From Nostoc sp. UHCC 0870 (GTDB lineage Bacteria > Cyanobacteriota > Cyanobacteriia > Cyanobacteriales > Nostocaceae), in contig NZ_CP091913.1 of NCBI RefSeq assembly GCF_022063185.1, positions 4,999,141-5,063,140 of the forward strand: DNA of 64,000 bases, written 5' to 3'. Shown piece by piece: positions 37,301 through 45,493 of the stretch. Within the stretch, counting starts at the first letter, position 1. Each line of letters begins with the position of its first letter. The notes beneath the pieces were generated by a model, which saw only the letters and a program-made list of their open reading frames with translations, made no database searches and was not told the origin of the DNA. Both the position numbers and the translations under genes were made by a program.

Positions 37301-38165
37301 TCTGTGAGTCGTTAATTATTTCTAATACGGAACAACTTACCTGTTGAGTATAATTTTTTTGATATTGTTCTAAAACTTCCGAGTTAATATCAAAATCTTC
37401 TTCCAATTGACCGAGTTTTTTCAGGCGTTGTAGATGTTCTTTTGGTAGCTCATAAATCTTAGGAGCAGCTTCATTCACCTCTCGGACATTTTGAGCCACA
37501 AAGATATTCCATAACTTCAGATTGTAACTATAACCTGAAGTATCAAAAGAATCCAACCTTAAATGAGCATAGTTTTTTTGAATTTCTGCACGATAACGTA
37601 ACAAATCAAAGTTAGATAAAGTATCAGCAAATGCTTTATTAGTCTGCTGAATTTCTAAAAGATTTTGTCTATCTAAAATTGCAGATAATTCCGGTGATTC
37701 TCCCAGAATGACATTAATCTTTCTGGTATAACGTTTAATCAGGGAACGCCAGTTAAAATCATCAGGTAGAGGTGGTAAATTTAATTCCATCCACATAGAT
37801 GACAACGCCTCAGCATCAGGTAAAATATCTGCTATTAATGCCTTACCTAATTCAGCCTGTACCCTTGATTGAGTTAAAAAAATCTTTAAAGGTTGAGTGT
37901 ATTGCTTAATGTCTGCTTCCGACAAATCTGCATCTTCTAATTGTAACTGCACCTGAGATAAAAATTCTTTTAAAGCTTGACCAAACAAAACTTCTAAAGT
38001 TTCTTGCTGATTAATTCCCAAGCTAGATACAATACCCCGCAAAGGTATAGAAAAAAAATCTTTAATACTTGCTACTGAAGTTTGCTGCGCCAGTTGTTCC
38101 AGCACAGTTTTAAAAGCTAACCCAAACGCATTTTTAACTCCCCAAGCAACTAGGCGTTCTAGCAT
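34344..38165 (-). CDS. NACHT NTPase with C-terminal HEAT-type repeat array
   Basis: 1273 residues. About 270 residues of helical N-terminal domain are followed by a NACHT NTPase: Walker A GDPGSGKSS at 297-305, Walker B YVMFDGLDEV at 377-386, then TSRVIGY and the family helix FVHRTFLEYFCAWKFVW. A linker leads to twelve near-identical 34-residue HEAT-like repeats (residues 778-1185) and a diverged cap to the end. Prokaryotic NACHT proteins include known anti-phage sensors; the repeats are probably the sensing part, which is inference. Start ATG has AGGAG 9 nt upstream. A paralogue without repeats lies upstream on the same strand. No separate effector domain is recognised. Confidence 0.88.
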   Translation of the reverse strand: MLERLVAWGVKNAFGLAFKTVLEQLAQQTSVASIKDFFSIPLRGIVSSLGINQQETLEVLFGQALKEFLSQVQLQLEDADLSEADIKQYTQPLKIFLTQSRVQAELGKALIADILPDAEALSSMWMELNLPPLPDDFNWRSLIKRYTRKINVILGESPELSAILDRQNLLEIQQTNKAFADTLSNFDLLRYRAEIQKNYAHLRLDSFDTSGYSYNLKLWNIFVAQNVREVNEAAPKIYELPKEHLQRLKKLGQLEEDFDINSEVLEQYQKNYTQQVSCSVLEIINDSQTYKYIVILGDPGSGKSSLLQYLTLQWAEKPIENFPLLPIPLLVELRTYVRYQENEQCQDFLEFFRKNSGLNSALNHSQLDAVLRNGDAYVMFDGLDEVFEPSKREAAITDIINFTQDYPLVRVIVTSRVIGYQPNRLRDASFRHFMLQDLELEQIYEFISLWHNLAFSDLFEKQRKQARLEKAIQDFQPIRQLAGNPLLLTMMAILNRNQELPRDRAELYNQASRVLLQQWDLEKLLLSLETSTIDYKDKQAMLRQVAYSMQTTQQGLAGNLINASDLEEILSNYLRSIGIQHPEQIALSMIQELRERNFILCFLGADYYAFVHRTFLEYFCAWKFVWGFENERTISLEELITEVFGKHWQDETWHEVLRLIAGMIHPKFVGEIIDSLIKQDGEEEQFINIFLAANCLLEVRNRAVIAFTADKLLNKLKELTKYDLWYYYESDIFSDGEEEKLVKKIRTQAITAIATTWQDSADIKTFLQNRATEDERWDVRQTAVQEIAKAYKDDPQTKTFLHNLATEDKDLDVRQTAVQEIAKAYKDDPQTKTFLHNLATEDKDLDVRRTAVQEIAKAYKDDPQTKTFLHNRATKDKDSDVRRTAVQEIAKAYKDDPQTKTFLHNRATEDEDSDVRQTAVQEIAKAYKDDPQTKTCLHNRATEDKDSDVRQTAVEEIAKAYKDDPQTKTFLHNRATEDKDSDVRQTAVEEIAKAYKDDPQTKTCLHNRATEDKSPSVRQTAVQEIAKAYKDNPQTKTFLHNRATEDERWDVRQTAVEEIAKAYKDDPQTKTFLHNLATEDERWDVRQTAVEEIAKAYKDDPQTKTFLHNRATEDERWDVRQTAVEEIAKAYKDDPQTKTFLHNRATEDEIPSVRQTAVQEIAKAYKDDPQTKTFLHNLATADKSYIVRRTAVQEIAKAYKSQPELFETYYNCAFNDPFEQKNTWYTNPRRVALEIILKQFPQHPQTLPLLHDRAKNDPDKKVRDYAQKKLLET
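34611..35834 (-). repeat. Twelve in-frame 102-bp tandem repeats (34-residue HEAT-type units)
   Basis: Each unit reads DVRQTAVQEIAKAYKDDPQT followed by KTFLHNLATEDKDL with few changes. Exactly 12 units fill 1,224 bp. Variation is concentrated at unit positions 4 (Q/R), 8 (Q/E), 23 (F/C), 27 (L/R) and the last residues (DKDL, DKDS, DEDS, DERW, DKSP, DEIP, DKSY). Adjacent units are nearly identical in DNA, for example those at 34,815 and 34,917, which points to recent duplication or conversion. Confidence 0.93.
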
Positions 38166-38212
38166 GAAGCTCGACTCCTGATTTCTAACTCTATTTTACG
38201 CACTGTAAATGT

Positions 38213-38747
38213 AGGTTGGGTTGACAAAAGGAAACCCAACACCGAGGACGGTGTACACACAAGTCGAATTACCCCCCTTAATCCCCCCTTGGAAAGGGGG
38301 GAAACAAGAAAATCTAGTTCCCTCCCCTTGGAACTACGGTGTACACACAAGTCTTAAAATCCCAGTCAAAACTTGCTTTATAGCCCTTCAATGTCATTCT
38401 GAGTGGAGCGGAGCGGAAGGAAGAATCTCGGACTTGCACCGTAGTCTCTAGATGTTTCATTGCGCTGTCGCTACATTCAACATGACAGTTGAGAATTTTC
38501 TCAAGGTTCTGAAATGTATGCGGGTAGCATTTGTGTATACACCGTAGCCTTGGAAAGGGGAGGGTTAGGGAGGGGTAATTCAAGTGCTGGTAGTGATTCG
38601 ATAACTTGTGTGTACACCGTAGTGCAAGGAAAGGGGTGTTTTGCGCCCCCTTCCCTACAAGGGAAGGGGGTTGGGGAGTTAGGTTTTAGATATAGGTTAA
38701 AGTTTCAACATCCATGTTGGGTTTCGCTTTGCTCAACCCAACCTACT
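38213..38747. repeat. Nested dispersed repeats between the two NACHT genes
   Basis: The outer pair is GTAGGTTGGGTTGACAAAAGG (38,212-38,232, first 20 nt counted) and its inverted match CTCAACCCAACCTAC near 38,733-38,747. Inside are four copies of CGGTGTACACACAAGT or its complement (38,249, 38,335, 38,531, 38,603), C/G-run segments and a CATTCTGAGTGGAGCG-GAAGGAAGAATC module (38,394-38,430) also found at 62,400-62,465. No gene is seen in this 600-bp gap. Confidence 0.75.
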
Positions 38748-38762
38748 AGAGTGAGTTAAAAC

Positions 38763-40907
38763 TTAATTATCTATCCATGTAGCTTGAATAACTGCATTTA
38801 GTTTCTCGCAAATTTTATCGGAAATATTTTGCTGATTTTTCACCAAGTTTTTAAGTGTATTTAAAAGTTGATCATCTATTGTTTTTATCGGATAACGGGA
38901 TCTAGCATTTCGCAGACAGTCAGCCGCTATAATTAAATTTTCAAATCCATTTGCTTCTCCATCTTGTGTCATTAAGCACTCTATTAATTTACCCGTATGT
39001 TCTTCCACAAGAATACCAGCAATTAAAATAATTACCTCACGCCAAGCTTCATCTTTCCAGTGAGCAACTATGATATCTTGTTGAATTTCCGGTAAAGTCA
39101 AACTTTGTTCAGTTTGGAACGCATAAATAAAATGGTAAGCACAAAAGTATTCTAAAAAAGTTCGGTGGACAAAACCATAATTATCGCCACCAAAAAAACA
39201 TAAAATAAAGCTGCGACTAGTTAATTCTTCTCGCAATGATATGGCATTTTCCCGTGCTTTCTCAAATCCTTTACTATTTAAATACTGACTAATAATTTCT
39301 TCTATTGCATTTGCATCAATAAATAAATTATGAGGATTTACATGGCGATTTCCTTGGATTCTACACGCAATGTGTCGCAGTATTTGTTTTTTGTGAAAAT
39401 AATCTAATTTAATATTTCCTTTATCAACAGGTGGCACAGGTTTTTCTTGATCCCATCTTTGTAGCAGCAATTTTGCGGAATTGTCATAAAGAGTGGCTCT
39501 ATCTCGTGGTAAATCTTCATGACGATTAAGAATAGCCATCATTGTGAGTAATAGAGGATTACCTACTAATTCTTTAAAGGGAGCAAAATTAATACAAGCT
39601 AGCAAGCGATCGCGTTTTCTATTACCATCATCTTTATCTTTAAAAGTTAAATTGTGCCACTGTTCGATAAATCCCTTAATTTGCTCACTATCTAAGTCTT
39701 GCAGCCTGAAGTGACGGAAGTTTGCCTGGGTGAATTGTTGATTATCATACCCAACTATGCGAGACGTAATCAAAATTCTGGATTGAGGATAGGTGTTTTT
39801 AAAATTGATGATATCAGTAGTAATTTGCTTTCTGCGTCCTTGGTCAAGTACCTCATCTAAGCCATCAAATATCACAATAGAATTGTGAGATGTTAACCAT
39901 GTATCTAATTCACGCCGATCCAGATTACCACCTTTGACACCATCTCCTCTATGTAAGTAACCCAAAAATTTTTCACCATCTAGATTATCTAGATTAGCAC
40001 TATAGTTTCCTAATTCAATTAATAACGGTAATTCTTGAGTTACTAAATCTCTAGCTTTAAGTGTTGCCCACTTTAATGCTGTGTATTGGCTTAAAGTCGA
40101 TTTTCCAGAACCAGGATTGCCTAAAATTAAAGTATATTTATAATCTTGCGGTTTATTGACAATATCTAATACAGAAATAGAATTAATTGCTGCTTCTGTT
40201 TGTTCAAGATTTTGCGGTACAAATATATCCCATAAATTTACATCATAGTTATAGGCACTAGTATCTAAACTATTCATTTTTAGTTTTTGATAGGCATCCA
40301 ATAAACCCTGACGATAACGAGTAAAATCAAAATTAGGTGCAATGGGAGCAAGACCTTCTACCGTGTCTTTAATATCACTTAAAAGTGTTGAATTTAATAT
40401 TTCTCTTAAATTATCAGAATTTTTTACTATAGTTTTAACTTTTCTAGTATATTGACTGCTCAATTGTTGCCAATTAAACTTTTCCGGCAGTTCTTTGAGA
40501 TTGAGATTACGCCAAGTATCTGCAAATATTTTAACTTCAATATACTGCTGATTTCCTAAAGCTTCTTGAAACGGTATACCTAATTGTTGGAGAATATTTT
40601 TGTCATCAATAAATTTCTCAATATAAATTTCATAATTTTTAATTTCATTATCTGTAATATCAAAGTCACCTAATTGTATTTCTACCAGGTTTAAAAACTC
40701 TTTTAAAGCCTGACCAAACGCAATTCTCAAAGATAGTTCTTGAGCCAAATCTAGGTTGCTTTTAAGAAAAACACCAAAAAATTCTTTAATATAGTCCCCT
40801 AAAGAGTCTTTTATAGCGTCCTTAGCTAAAATTGCCAGTTTTTCTAAAATCGGCTTAAAAACCAAGCTAGCACCACTAAGACCCCAAAGAAAGAAAAAGT
40901 CTGGCAT
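38763..40907 (-). CDS. NACHT NTPase without repeat domain
   Basis: 714 residues. It shares with the downstream paralogue the N-terminal FGQALKEFL...IQL.D.DI....IK.Y segment, the DTSAYNYDVNLWDIFVPQN segment, Walker A GNPGSGKS at 263-270, Walker B SIVIFDGLDEV at 343-353, LITSRIVGY and FVHRTFLEYFCAY. It ends soon after the NACHT helical region (YPIKTIDDQLLNTLKNLVKN) with no HEAT array. It is probably a defence-type or signalling STAND NTPase; the trigger is unknown. ATG 40,907 has no clear Shine-Dalgarno. The gene is AT-richer than the flanking housekeeping genes. Confidence 0.85.
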   Translation of the reverse strand: MPDFFFLWGLSGASLVFKPILEKLAILAKDAIKDSLGDYIKEFFGVFLKSNLDLAQELSLRIAFGQALKEFLNLVEIQLGDFDITDNEIKNYEIYIEKFIDDKNILQQLGIPFQEALGNQQYIEVKIFADTWRNLNLKELPEKFNWQQLSSQYTRKVKTIVKNSDNLREILNSTLLSDIKDTVEGLAPIAPNFDFTRYRQGLLDAYQKLKMNSLDTSAYNYDVNLWDIFVPQNLEQTEAAINSISVLDIVNKPQDYKYTLILGNPGSGKSTLSQYTALKWATLKARDLVTQELPLLIELGNYSANLDNLDGEKFLGYLHRGDGVKGGNLDRRELDTWLTSHNSIVIFDGLDEVLDQGRRKQITTDIINFKNTYPQSRILITSRIVGYDNQQFTQANFRHFRLQDLDSEQIKGFIEQWHNLTFKDKDDGNRKRDRLLACINFAPFKELVGNPLLLTMMAILNRHEDLPRDRATLYDNSAKLLLQRWDQEKPVPPVDKGNIKLDYFHKKQILRHIACRIQGNRHVNPHNLFIDANAIEEIISQYLNSKGFEKARENAISLREELTSRSFILCFFGGDNYGFVHRTFLEYFCAYHFIYAFQTEQSLTLPEIQQDIIVAHWKDEAWREVIILIAGILVEEHTGKLIECLMTQDGEANGFENLIIAADCLRNARSRYPIKTIDDQLLNTLKNLVKNQQNISDKICEKLNAVIQATWIDN

Positions 40908-41276
40908 ACAAGTTATATTTATTAAGTAAATTTGGCTAAATTTGAGTATAAAATGCCTGCTGGATAGAATAATCTAAGTTTTATATTGTTTTAAACTCTC
41001 TTAGCAAAGTTAATTCAGAGCAAAATTACTCAGTCACAAGTTTAAATGCGATCGCTCCCGTATATACTTGCAAGAAATACCGTGTATAAAGTAAAAATAG
41101 TACACTGATGGTTGTAATGAAGCGATCGCCTACAAAAAGCACACACACCATCTTGATCTGAAAGTACCTGATAATCTGTTATTAAAACAAATATTTTTTG
41201 CTGAATGGCCACGAATAAAGACTAAACTAAAAAGTCTTGTGCAGCAAAACTCTTAACTCATATCAATGATTTAATC
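40908..41276. other. Divergent intergenic region, NACHT / serA
   Basis: 369 bp holding the promoters of the divergent NACHT and serA genes. It is AT-rich with two GCGATCGC sites near 41,048 and 41,123. No repeat, RNA gene or convincing promoter hexamer pair was identified. Confidence 0.5.
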
Positions 41277-42857
41277 ATGTCTAAGGTTCTCGTCTCCGAT
41301 CCTATTGACCAAGCTGGTATTGATATTCTCTCGCAAGTTGCTACTGTTGATGTCAATACAGGTCTCAAACCAGCAGAACTAATAGAAATTATTGGTGAGT
41401 ACGACGCGTTGATGATTCGTTCGGGAACGCGGGTGACTCAAGAAATTATCGAAGCAGGTACTCAGCTAAAAATCATCGGTCGCGCCGGTGTTGGTGTAGA
41501 TAATGTAGATGTGCCTGCTGCTACCCGCAAAGGCATTGTTGTAGTTAATTCCCCTGAAGGTAATACCATTGCGGCGGCAGAACACGCCCTAGCGATGATG
41601 TTGTCTTTAGCTCGCCACATCCCTGATGCAAATGCTTCTGTAAAAAGCGGTGTGTGGGATCGCAAAACTTTTGTGGGATCTGAAGTATACAAGAAGACTA
41701 TCGGTATCGTCGGCTTAGGTAAAATTGGCTCTCATGTGGCGGCTGTTGCCAAAGCGATGGGAATGAAACTACTAGCTTACGATCCTTTCATTTCTACAGA
41801 ACGGGCAGAACAAATTGGCTGTCAGTTGGTAGATTTAGATTTGTTGATTCAGCAAGCAGACTACATCACCCTGCACATTCCCAAAACCCCAGAAACAACC
41901 CACCTGATTAATGCCGAAACCCTGGCAAAAATGAAGCCCACAGCCCGGATTATCAACTGCGCTCGTGGTGGGATCATTGATGAAGCTGCCTTAGCCGCAG
42001 CCATTCAAGCCGGGACAATTGCCGGTGCAGCCTTGGATGTGTTCGAGTCTGAACCATTGGGTGAATCAGAATTGCGATCGCTTGGTAAAGAGATTATCCT
42101 TACTCCCCACTTAGGCGCATCCACAGCAGAAGCGCAAGTGAATGTAGCCATAGACGTAGCTGAACAAATCCGCGACGTACTTCTAGGACTACCCGCCCGT
42201 TCCGCCGTTAACATTCCCGGACTCGGCCCCGATGTCTTGGAAGAACTCAAACCCTATATGGAGTTAGCAGAAACCCTAGGCAAATTGGTAGGACAGTTAG
42301 CAGGGGGACGAGTAGAGTTACTCACCGTCCGTCTCCAAGGGGAACTCGCAACTAACAAGAGCCAGCCTCTAGTAATTGCCGCCCTCAAAGGCTTACTTTA
42401 CCAAGCCCTCAGAGAACGGGTAAACTACGTCAACGCCAACATCGAAGCCAAAGAAAGGGGTATTAGAGTCATCGAAACCCGCGACGCTTCAGCCCGTGAC
42501 TACGCCGGCTCATTACGTTTAGAAGCCACAGGTACTTTAGGTACTCATTCTGTAACTGGTGCATTGTTAGGTGACAAAGAAATTCACCTGACTGATGTTG
42601 ACGGTTTCCCCATTAACGTCCCACCTAGCAAATATATGGTGTTTACCCTGCACCGCGATATGCCAGGAATCATTGGCAAACTAGGTTCTCTATTAGGGAG
42701 CTTTAATGTCAATATTGCCAGTATGCAGGTAGGTCGTAAAATCGTGCGTGGTGATGCAGTCATGGCTCTCAGCATTGATGATCCCTTACCAGAGGGAATT
42801 TTAGCTGAGATTACCAAAGTACCTGGTATCCGGGATGCGTATACAGTAACTTTATAA
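41277..42857 (+). CDS. serA: D-3-phosphoglycerate dehydrogenase
   Basis: 526 residues, the long form with a catalytic/NAD domain, an intervening domain and a C-terminal ACT domain. The NAD site is VGLGKIGSHVAAVAKAMGM; catalytic Arg is in NCARGGIIDE, Glu in DVFESEPL and His in LTPHLGAST. The ACT region reads MVFTLHRDMPGIIGKLGSLLG. It oxidises 3-phosphoglycerate in the first step of serine synthesis, probably feedback-controlled by serine through the ACT domain. A heptad-repeat region follows before prmA. Confidence 0.97.
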   Translation: MSKVLVSDPIDQAGIDILSQVATVDVNTGLKPAELIEIIGEYDALMIRSGTRVTQEIIEAGTQLKIIGRAGVGVDNVDVPAATRKGIVVVNSPEGNTIAAAEHALAMMLSLARHIPDANASVKSGVWDRKTFVGSEVYKKTIGIVGLGKIGSHVAAVAKAMGMKLLAYDPFISTERAEQIGCQLVDLDLLIQQADYITLHIPKTPETTHLINAETLAKMKPTARIINCARGGIIDEAALAAAIQAGTIAGAALDVFESEPLGESELRSLGKEIILTPHLGASTAEAQVNVAIDVAEQIRDVLLGLPARSAVNIPGLGPDVLEELKPYMELAETLGKLVGQLAGGRVELLTVRLQGELATNKSQPLVIAALKGLLYQALRERVNYVNANIEAKERGIRVIETRDASARDYAGSLRLEATGTLGTHSVTGALLGDKEIHLTDVDGFPINVPPSKYMVFTLHRDMPGIIGKLGSLLGSFNVNIASMQVGRKIVRGDAVMALSIDDPLPEGILAEITKVPGIRDAYTVTL

Positions 42858-42858
42858 A

Positions 42859-43100
42859 GTGCTGAGTTATGAGTGCTGAGTGCTGAGTAGGGAGTGCTGA
42901 GTACAGATGTGATTAATCTCGTCTGTAATCAGTTAAAAGTAAAGTTAGGAGTAAAAAGTTAGCAATCAAAAAAAATAACTCATAACTCACCACTCATAAC
43001 TCATAACTCATAACTCATTACTCATTACTCAGCACTCAGCACTCAGCACTCAGCACTCAGCACTCAGCACTCAGCACTCACCACTCATTACTCAGCACTG
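42859..43100. repeat. Convergent heptad repeat arrays before prmA
   Basis: GTGCTGAGT-type heptads at 42,859-42,904 face about 17 ACTCAGC/ACTCATA heptads at 42,977-43,100. The two sets are complementary and could form a long stem. The array ends 4 bp before the prmA start codon. Confidence 0.88.
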
Positions 43101-43104
43101 AAAA

Positions 43105-44025
43105 ATGGCAAACACTTGGTGGGAATTACAGATTTCATGTGAACCAGCGTTGGAAGACTCTGTTTGCTGGCGATTAGAAGATTTTGGCTGTCGGGGAACA
43201 GCTAGTGAAAAGACAGGATCTGACTTTGTAGTCAAGGGTTACTTACCAATATTTCAAGCAGAGCTACTAGATTTAGCTGCATTGGGGCTGTGGTTGCGCC
43301 AAGATGCCCTGTGTGTAGGATTATCTAGACCTACCCTGAATTGGCAACTAATTGATGAAGAAGACTGGGCAACTAGTTGGAAACAATACTGGCATCCTCA
43401 AGAAATAGGCGATCGCTTTCTCATCAATCCCGCATGGCTACCATTACCGGAAAACTCAGACAGATTAGTTATTCGTCTTGACCCTGGTGTAGCTTTTGGT
43501 ACAGGCAATCACGCCACCACCCAATTGTGTTTAGAATCCCTAGAGATGCGTTTAAGTTCAGTTCCCCAGTCTTTTATGGGGACAAATGCTAAACAAGAGC
43601 CTGTAATAATTGCGGATATTGGTTGTGGTTCTGGTATCCTTTCCGTTGGGGCAGTGCTATTAGGAGCAGAGAAAGCCTATGCGGTGGATACAGACCCCTT
43701 AGCAGTGCAATCTACCTTCAGTAATCGCGCACTCAATGACGTTAGCCCAGAACGCATAATACCAGCAGAGGGTAGCGTAGACATTTTGAAAAAACTAATT
43801 GAACGGCCGGTAGACGGAATAGTCTGCAATATTTTGGCTGATGTAATTATTCAGTTAGTACCAGAAATCACTGAAATATCTAAACCTAGCACTTGGGCTA
43901 TTTTCAGTGGAATTTTAATAGAACAATCAAACTCTGTTGCTGAAGCCTTAGAAAAACATGGTTGGGTCGTCGCTACCATGTGGAAACGCAAAGAGTGGTG
44001 TTGTTTAAATGTGCGACGTTCTTGA
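43105..44025 (+). CDS. prmA: Ribosomal protein L11 methyltransferase
   Basis: 306 residues. An N-terminal substrate-recognition domain opens with MANTWWELQISCEPALEDSV. The SAM-binding domain has DPGVAFGTGNHATTQLCLE, IADIGCGSGILSVGAVLLGA and VCNILADVI, the last carrying the N-I/L-x-A motif of PrmA. It trimethylates L11 in the ribosome. No Shine-Dalgarno is visible because the start codon lies directly after the heptad array, so translation may depend on a leaderless message or on mRNA structure. Confidence 0.95.
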   Translation: MANTWWELQISCEPALEDSVCWRLEDFGCRGTASEKTGSDFVVKGYLPIFQAELLDLAALGLWLRQDALCVGLSRPTLNWQLIDEEDWATSWKQYWHPQEIGDRFLINPAWLPLPENSDRLVIRLDPGVAFGTGNHATTQLCLESLEMRLSSVPQSFMGTNAKQEPVIIADIGCGSGILSVGAVLLGAEKAYAVDTDPLAVQSTFSNRALNDVSPERIIPAEGSVDILKKLIERPVDGIVCNILADVIIQLVPEITEISKPSTWAIFSGILIEQSNSVAEALEKHGWVVATMWKRKEWCCLNVRRS

Positions 44026-44085
44026 ATTTAAATGAAGCGTGGAAAATTGTCATAGCTGATGAATTTAGCTGAAGAACCCAATAAT

Positions 44086-44117
44086 GTTTAGAGACGTAAA
44101 AATTAACGCCTCTAAAC
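44086..44117. terminator. Hairpin between convergent prmA and trxA
   Basis: GTTTAGAGACGT pairs with ACGCCTCTAAAC with one mismatch across an AAAAATTA loop. The position between two converging stops suggests a bidirectional terminator. Confidence 0.6.
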
Positions 44118-44127
44118 TTAACATTAG

Positions 44128-44445
44128 TTAAAGTAAACCTTGCAGACGTTGAACTAACTGCGGGGTTTGCAATACACCCTCAATGCGATCAACTGGTTGA
44201 CCTTGCTTAAACAACACTAGTGTTGGTAGAGCATAAATTTCATATTGGCTGGCTAATTCTGTGTATCTTTCAGTGTCAATTTTCACAATACGCAAACGGT
44301 CTTTTAGTTGATTATTTACTTGCTCTAAAATCGGCCCCATCATTTGACAAGGGCCACACCATTCAGCGTAAAAATCTACTAAAACAGGTACATCAGAACT
44401 AGACAGCATCTCTTCAAAGCTGTCGAATTGTTTTTTAGTAGCCAT
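44128..44445 (-). CDS. trxA: Thioredoxin
   Basis: 105 residues from ATG 44,445 (MATKKQFDSFEEML). The active site is AEWCGPCQMMGP, with the cis-Pro in ALPTLVLFKQG. It reduces protein disulfides in the cytoplasm. A GTG three codons further upstream is possible but not needed. Several thioredoxins are usual in cyanobacteria, and which type this is (m, x or y) cannot be decided from the sequence alone. Confidence 0.92.
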   Translation of the reverse strand: MATKKQFDSFEEMLSSSDVPVLVDFYAEWCGPCQMMGPILEQVNNQLKDRLRIVKIDTERYTELASQYEIYALPTLVLFKQGQPVDRIEGVLQTPQLVQRLQGLL

Positions 44446-44682
44446 GCGACACACACCAATTTTTTATTGATTGAATTCAATCTTAATGTCTGCTTTCCAG
44501 AAACGGTGTAACATTATTTTGTTTTTATTGTTGCCAAATAAATTGGGGACTGGTGATTGGGGACTGGGTAAAGAGATTTGGGCTATCAGATGCTTTTTTG
44601 AATTTTGAATTACTGATCAGTTGTAGGTACAAATCACCATAAGATCATTAGCGCGGTAATTGAAAATTTTGAGGAATAGTTA

Positions 44683-45435
44683 ATGGCTGTCTTAAGTGAA
44701 AATTTAAAAGGGCAAGTAGCAGTTATTACGGGTGCTTCAAGAGGAATTGGCCGGGCGATCGCAATAGAGTTAGCCACCTATGGAGCAACTGTAGTAGTTA
44801 ACTATGCTAGTTCTAGTGATGCTGCCGACAAGGTAGTAGCAGAAATTACATCTGCTGGGGGTGAAGCGATCGCTCTGCAAGCTGATGTTTCCCAAGCAGA
44901 TCAAGTAGATGCCCTCATCAATGCTGTCATGGACAAGTTTAAGCGCATTGATATTTTAGTCAATAATGCCGGTATTACCCGCGATACCCTACTTTTGCGG
45001 ATGAAGCCAGAAGATTGGCAAGCTGTAATTGACCTAAATTTAACTGGTGTATTTTTATGTACCCGTGCCGTTAGTAAAATCATGCTCAAGCAGCGTTCTG
45101 GGAGAATTATTAGTATTACCTCCGTAGCTGGACAAATGGGTAATCCAGGACAGGCTAACTACAGTGCGGCTAAAGCAGGTGTGATTGGCTTTACTAAAAG
45201 CGTTGCGAAAGAACTCTCTTCTCGTGGGATTACCGTTAACGCCGTTGCTCCCGGTTTTATTACTACCGACATGACAAGCGACCTCAAATCTGATGAAATT
45301 CTCAAATACATCCCCCTAGGTCGCTACGGTCAACCAGAAGAAATTGCCGGAATGGTGCGCTTCCTTGCAGCCGACCCCGCAGCTGCCTACATTACAGGAC
45401 AGGTGTTTAACGTTGATGGTGGGATGGTGATGTAA
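44683..45435 (+). CDS. fabG: 3-oxoacyl-[acyl-carrier-protein] reductase
   Basis: 250 residues, a classical SDR. It has VITGASRGIGRAIAIEL, DILVNNAGITRD, catalytic Ser in ISITSVAG and YSAAKAG, and the C-terminal ITGQVFNVDGGM. The high similarity pattern to FabG indicates NADPH-dependent reduction of 3-ketoacyl-ACP in fatty acid elongation. TGAGGAA lies about 7 nt before ATG 44,683. It is a single gene; a short AATTCGT repeat run follows. Confidence 0.93.
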   Translation: MAVLSENLKGQVAVITGASRGIGRAIAIELATYGATVVVNYASSSDAADKVVAEITSAGGEAIALQADVSQADQVDALINAVMDKFKRIDILVNNAGITRDTLLLRMKPEDWQAVIDLNLTGVFLCTRAVSKIMLKQRSGRIISITSVAGQMGNPGQANYSAAKAGVIGFTKSVAKELSSRGITVNAVAPGFITTDMTSDLKSDEILKYIPLGRYGQPEEIAGMVRFLAADPAAAYITGQVFNVDGGMVM

Positions 45436-45472
45436 TTCGTAATTCGTAATTCGTAATTCGTAATTCGTAATT
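45434..45472. repeat. AATTCGT tandem repeat
   Basis: Five head-to-tail AATTCGT heptads between the convergent fabG and glycosyltransferase genes, followed by an inverted ATTACGAATTA. The same unit occurs at 53,920-53,980. Confidence 0.8.
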
Positions 45473-45493
45473 ACAAATTTAATTACGAATTAC

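Noticed and set aside
42977..43100. CRISPR-like or centromere-like array
   Set aside because: Units are only 7 bp, the common heptad repeats of Nostocales, with no spacers.
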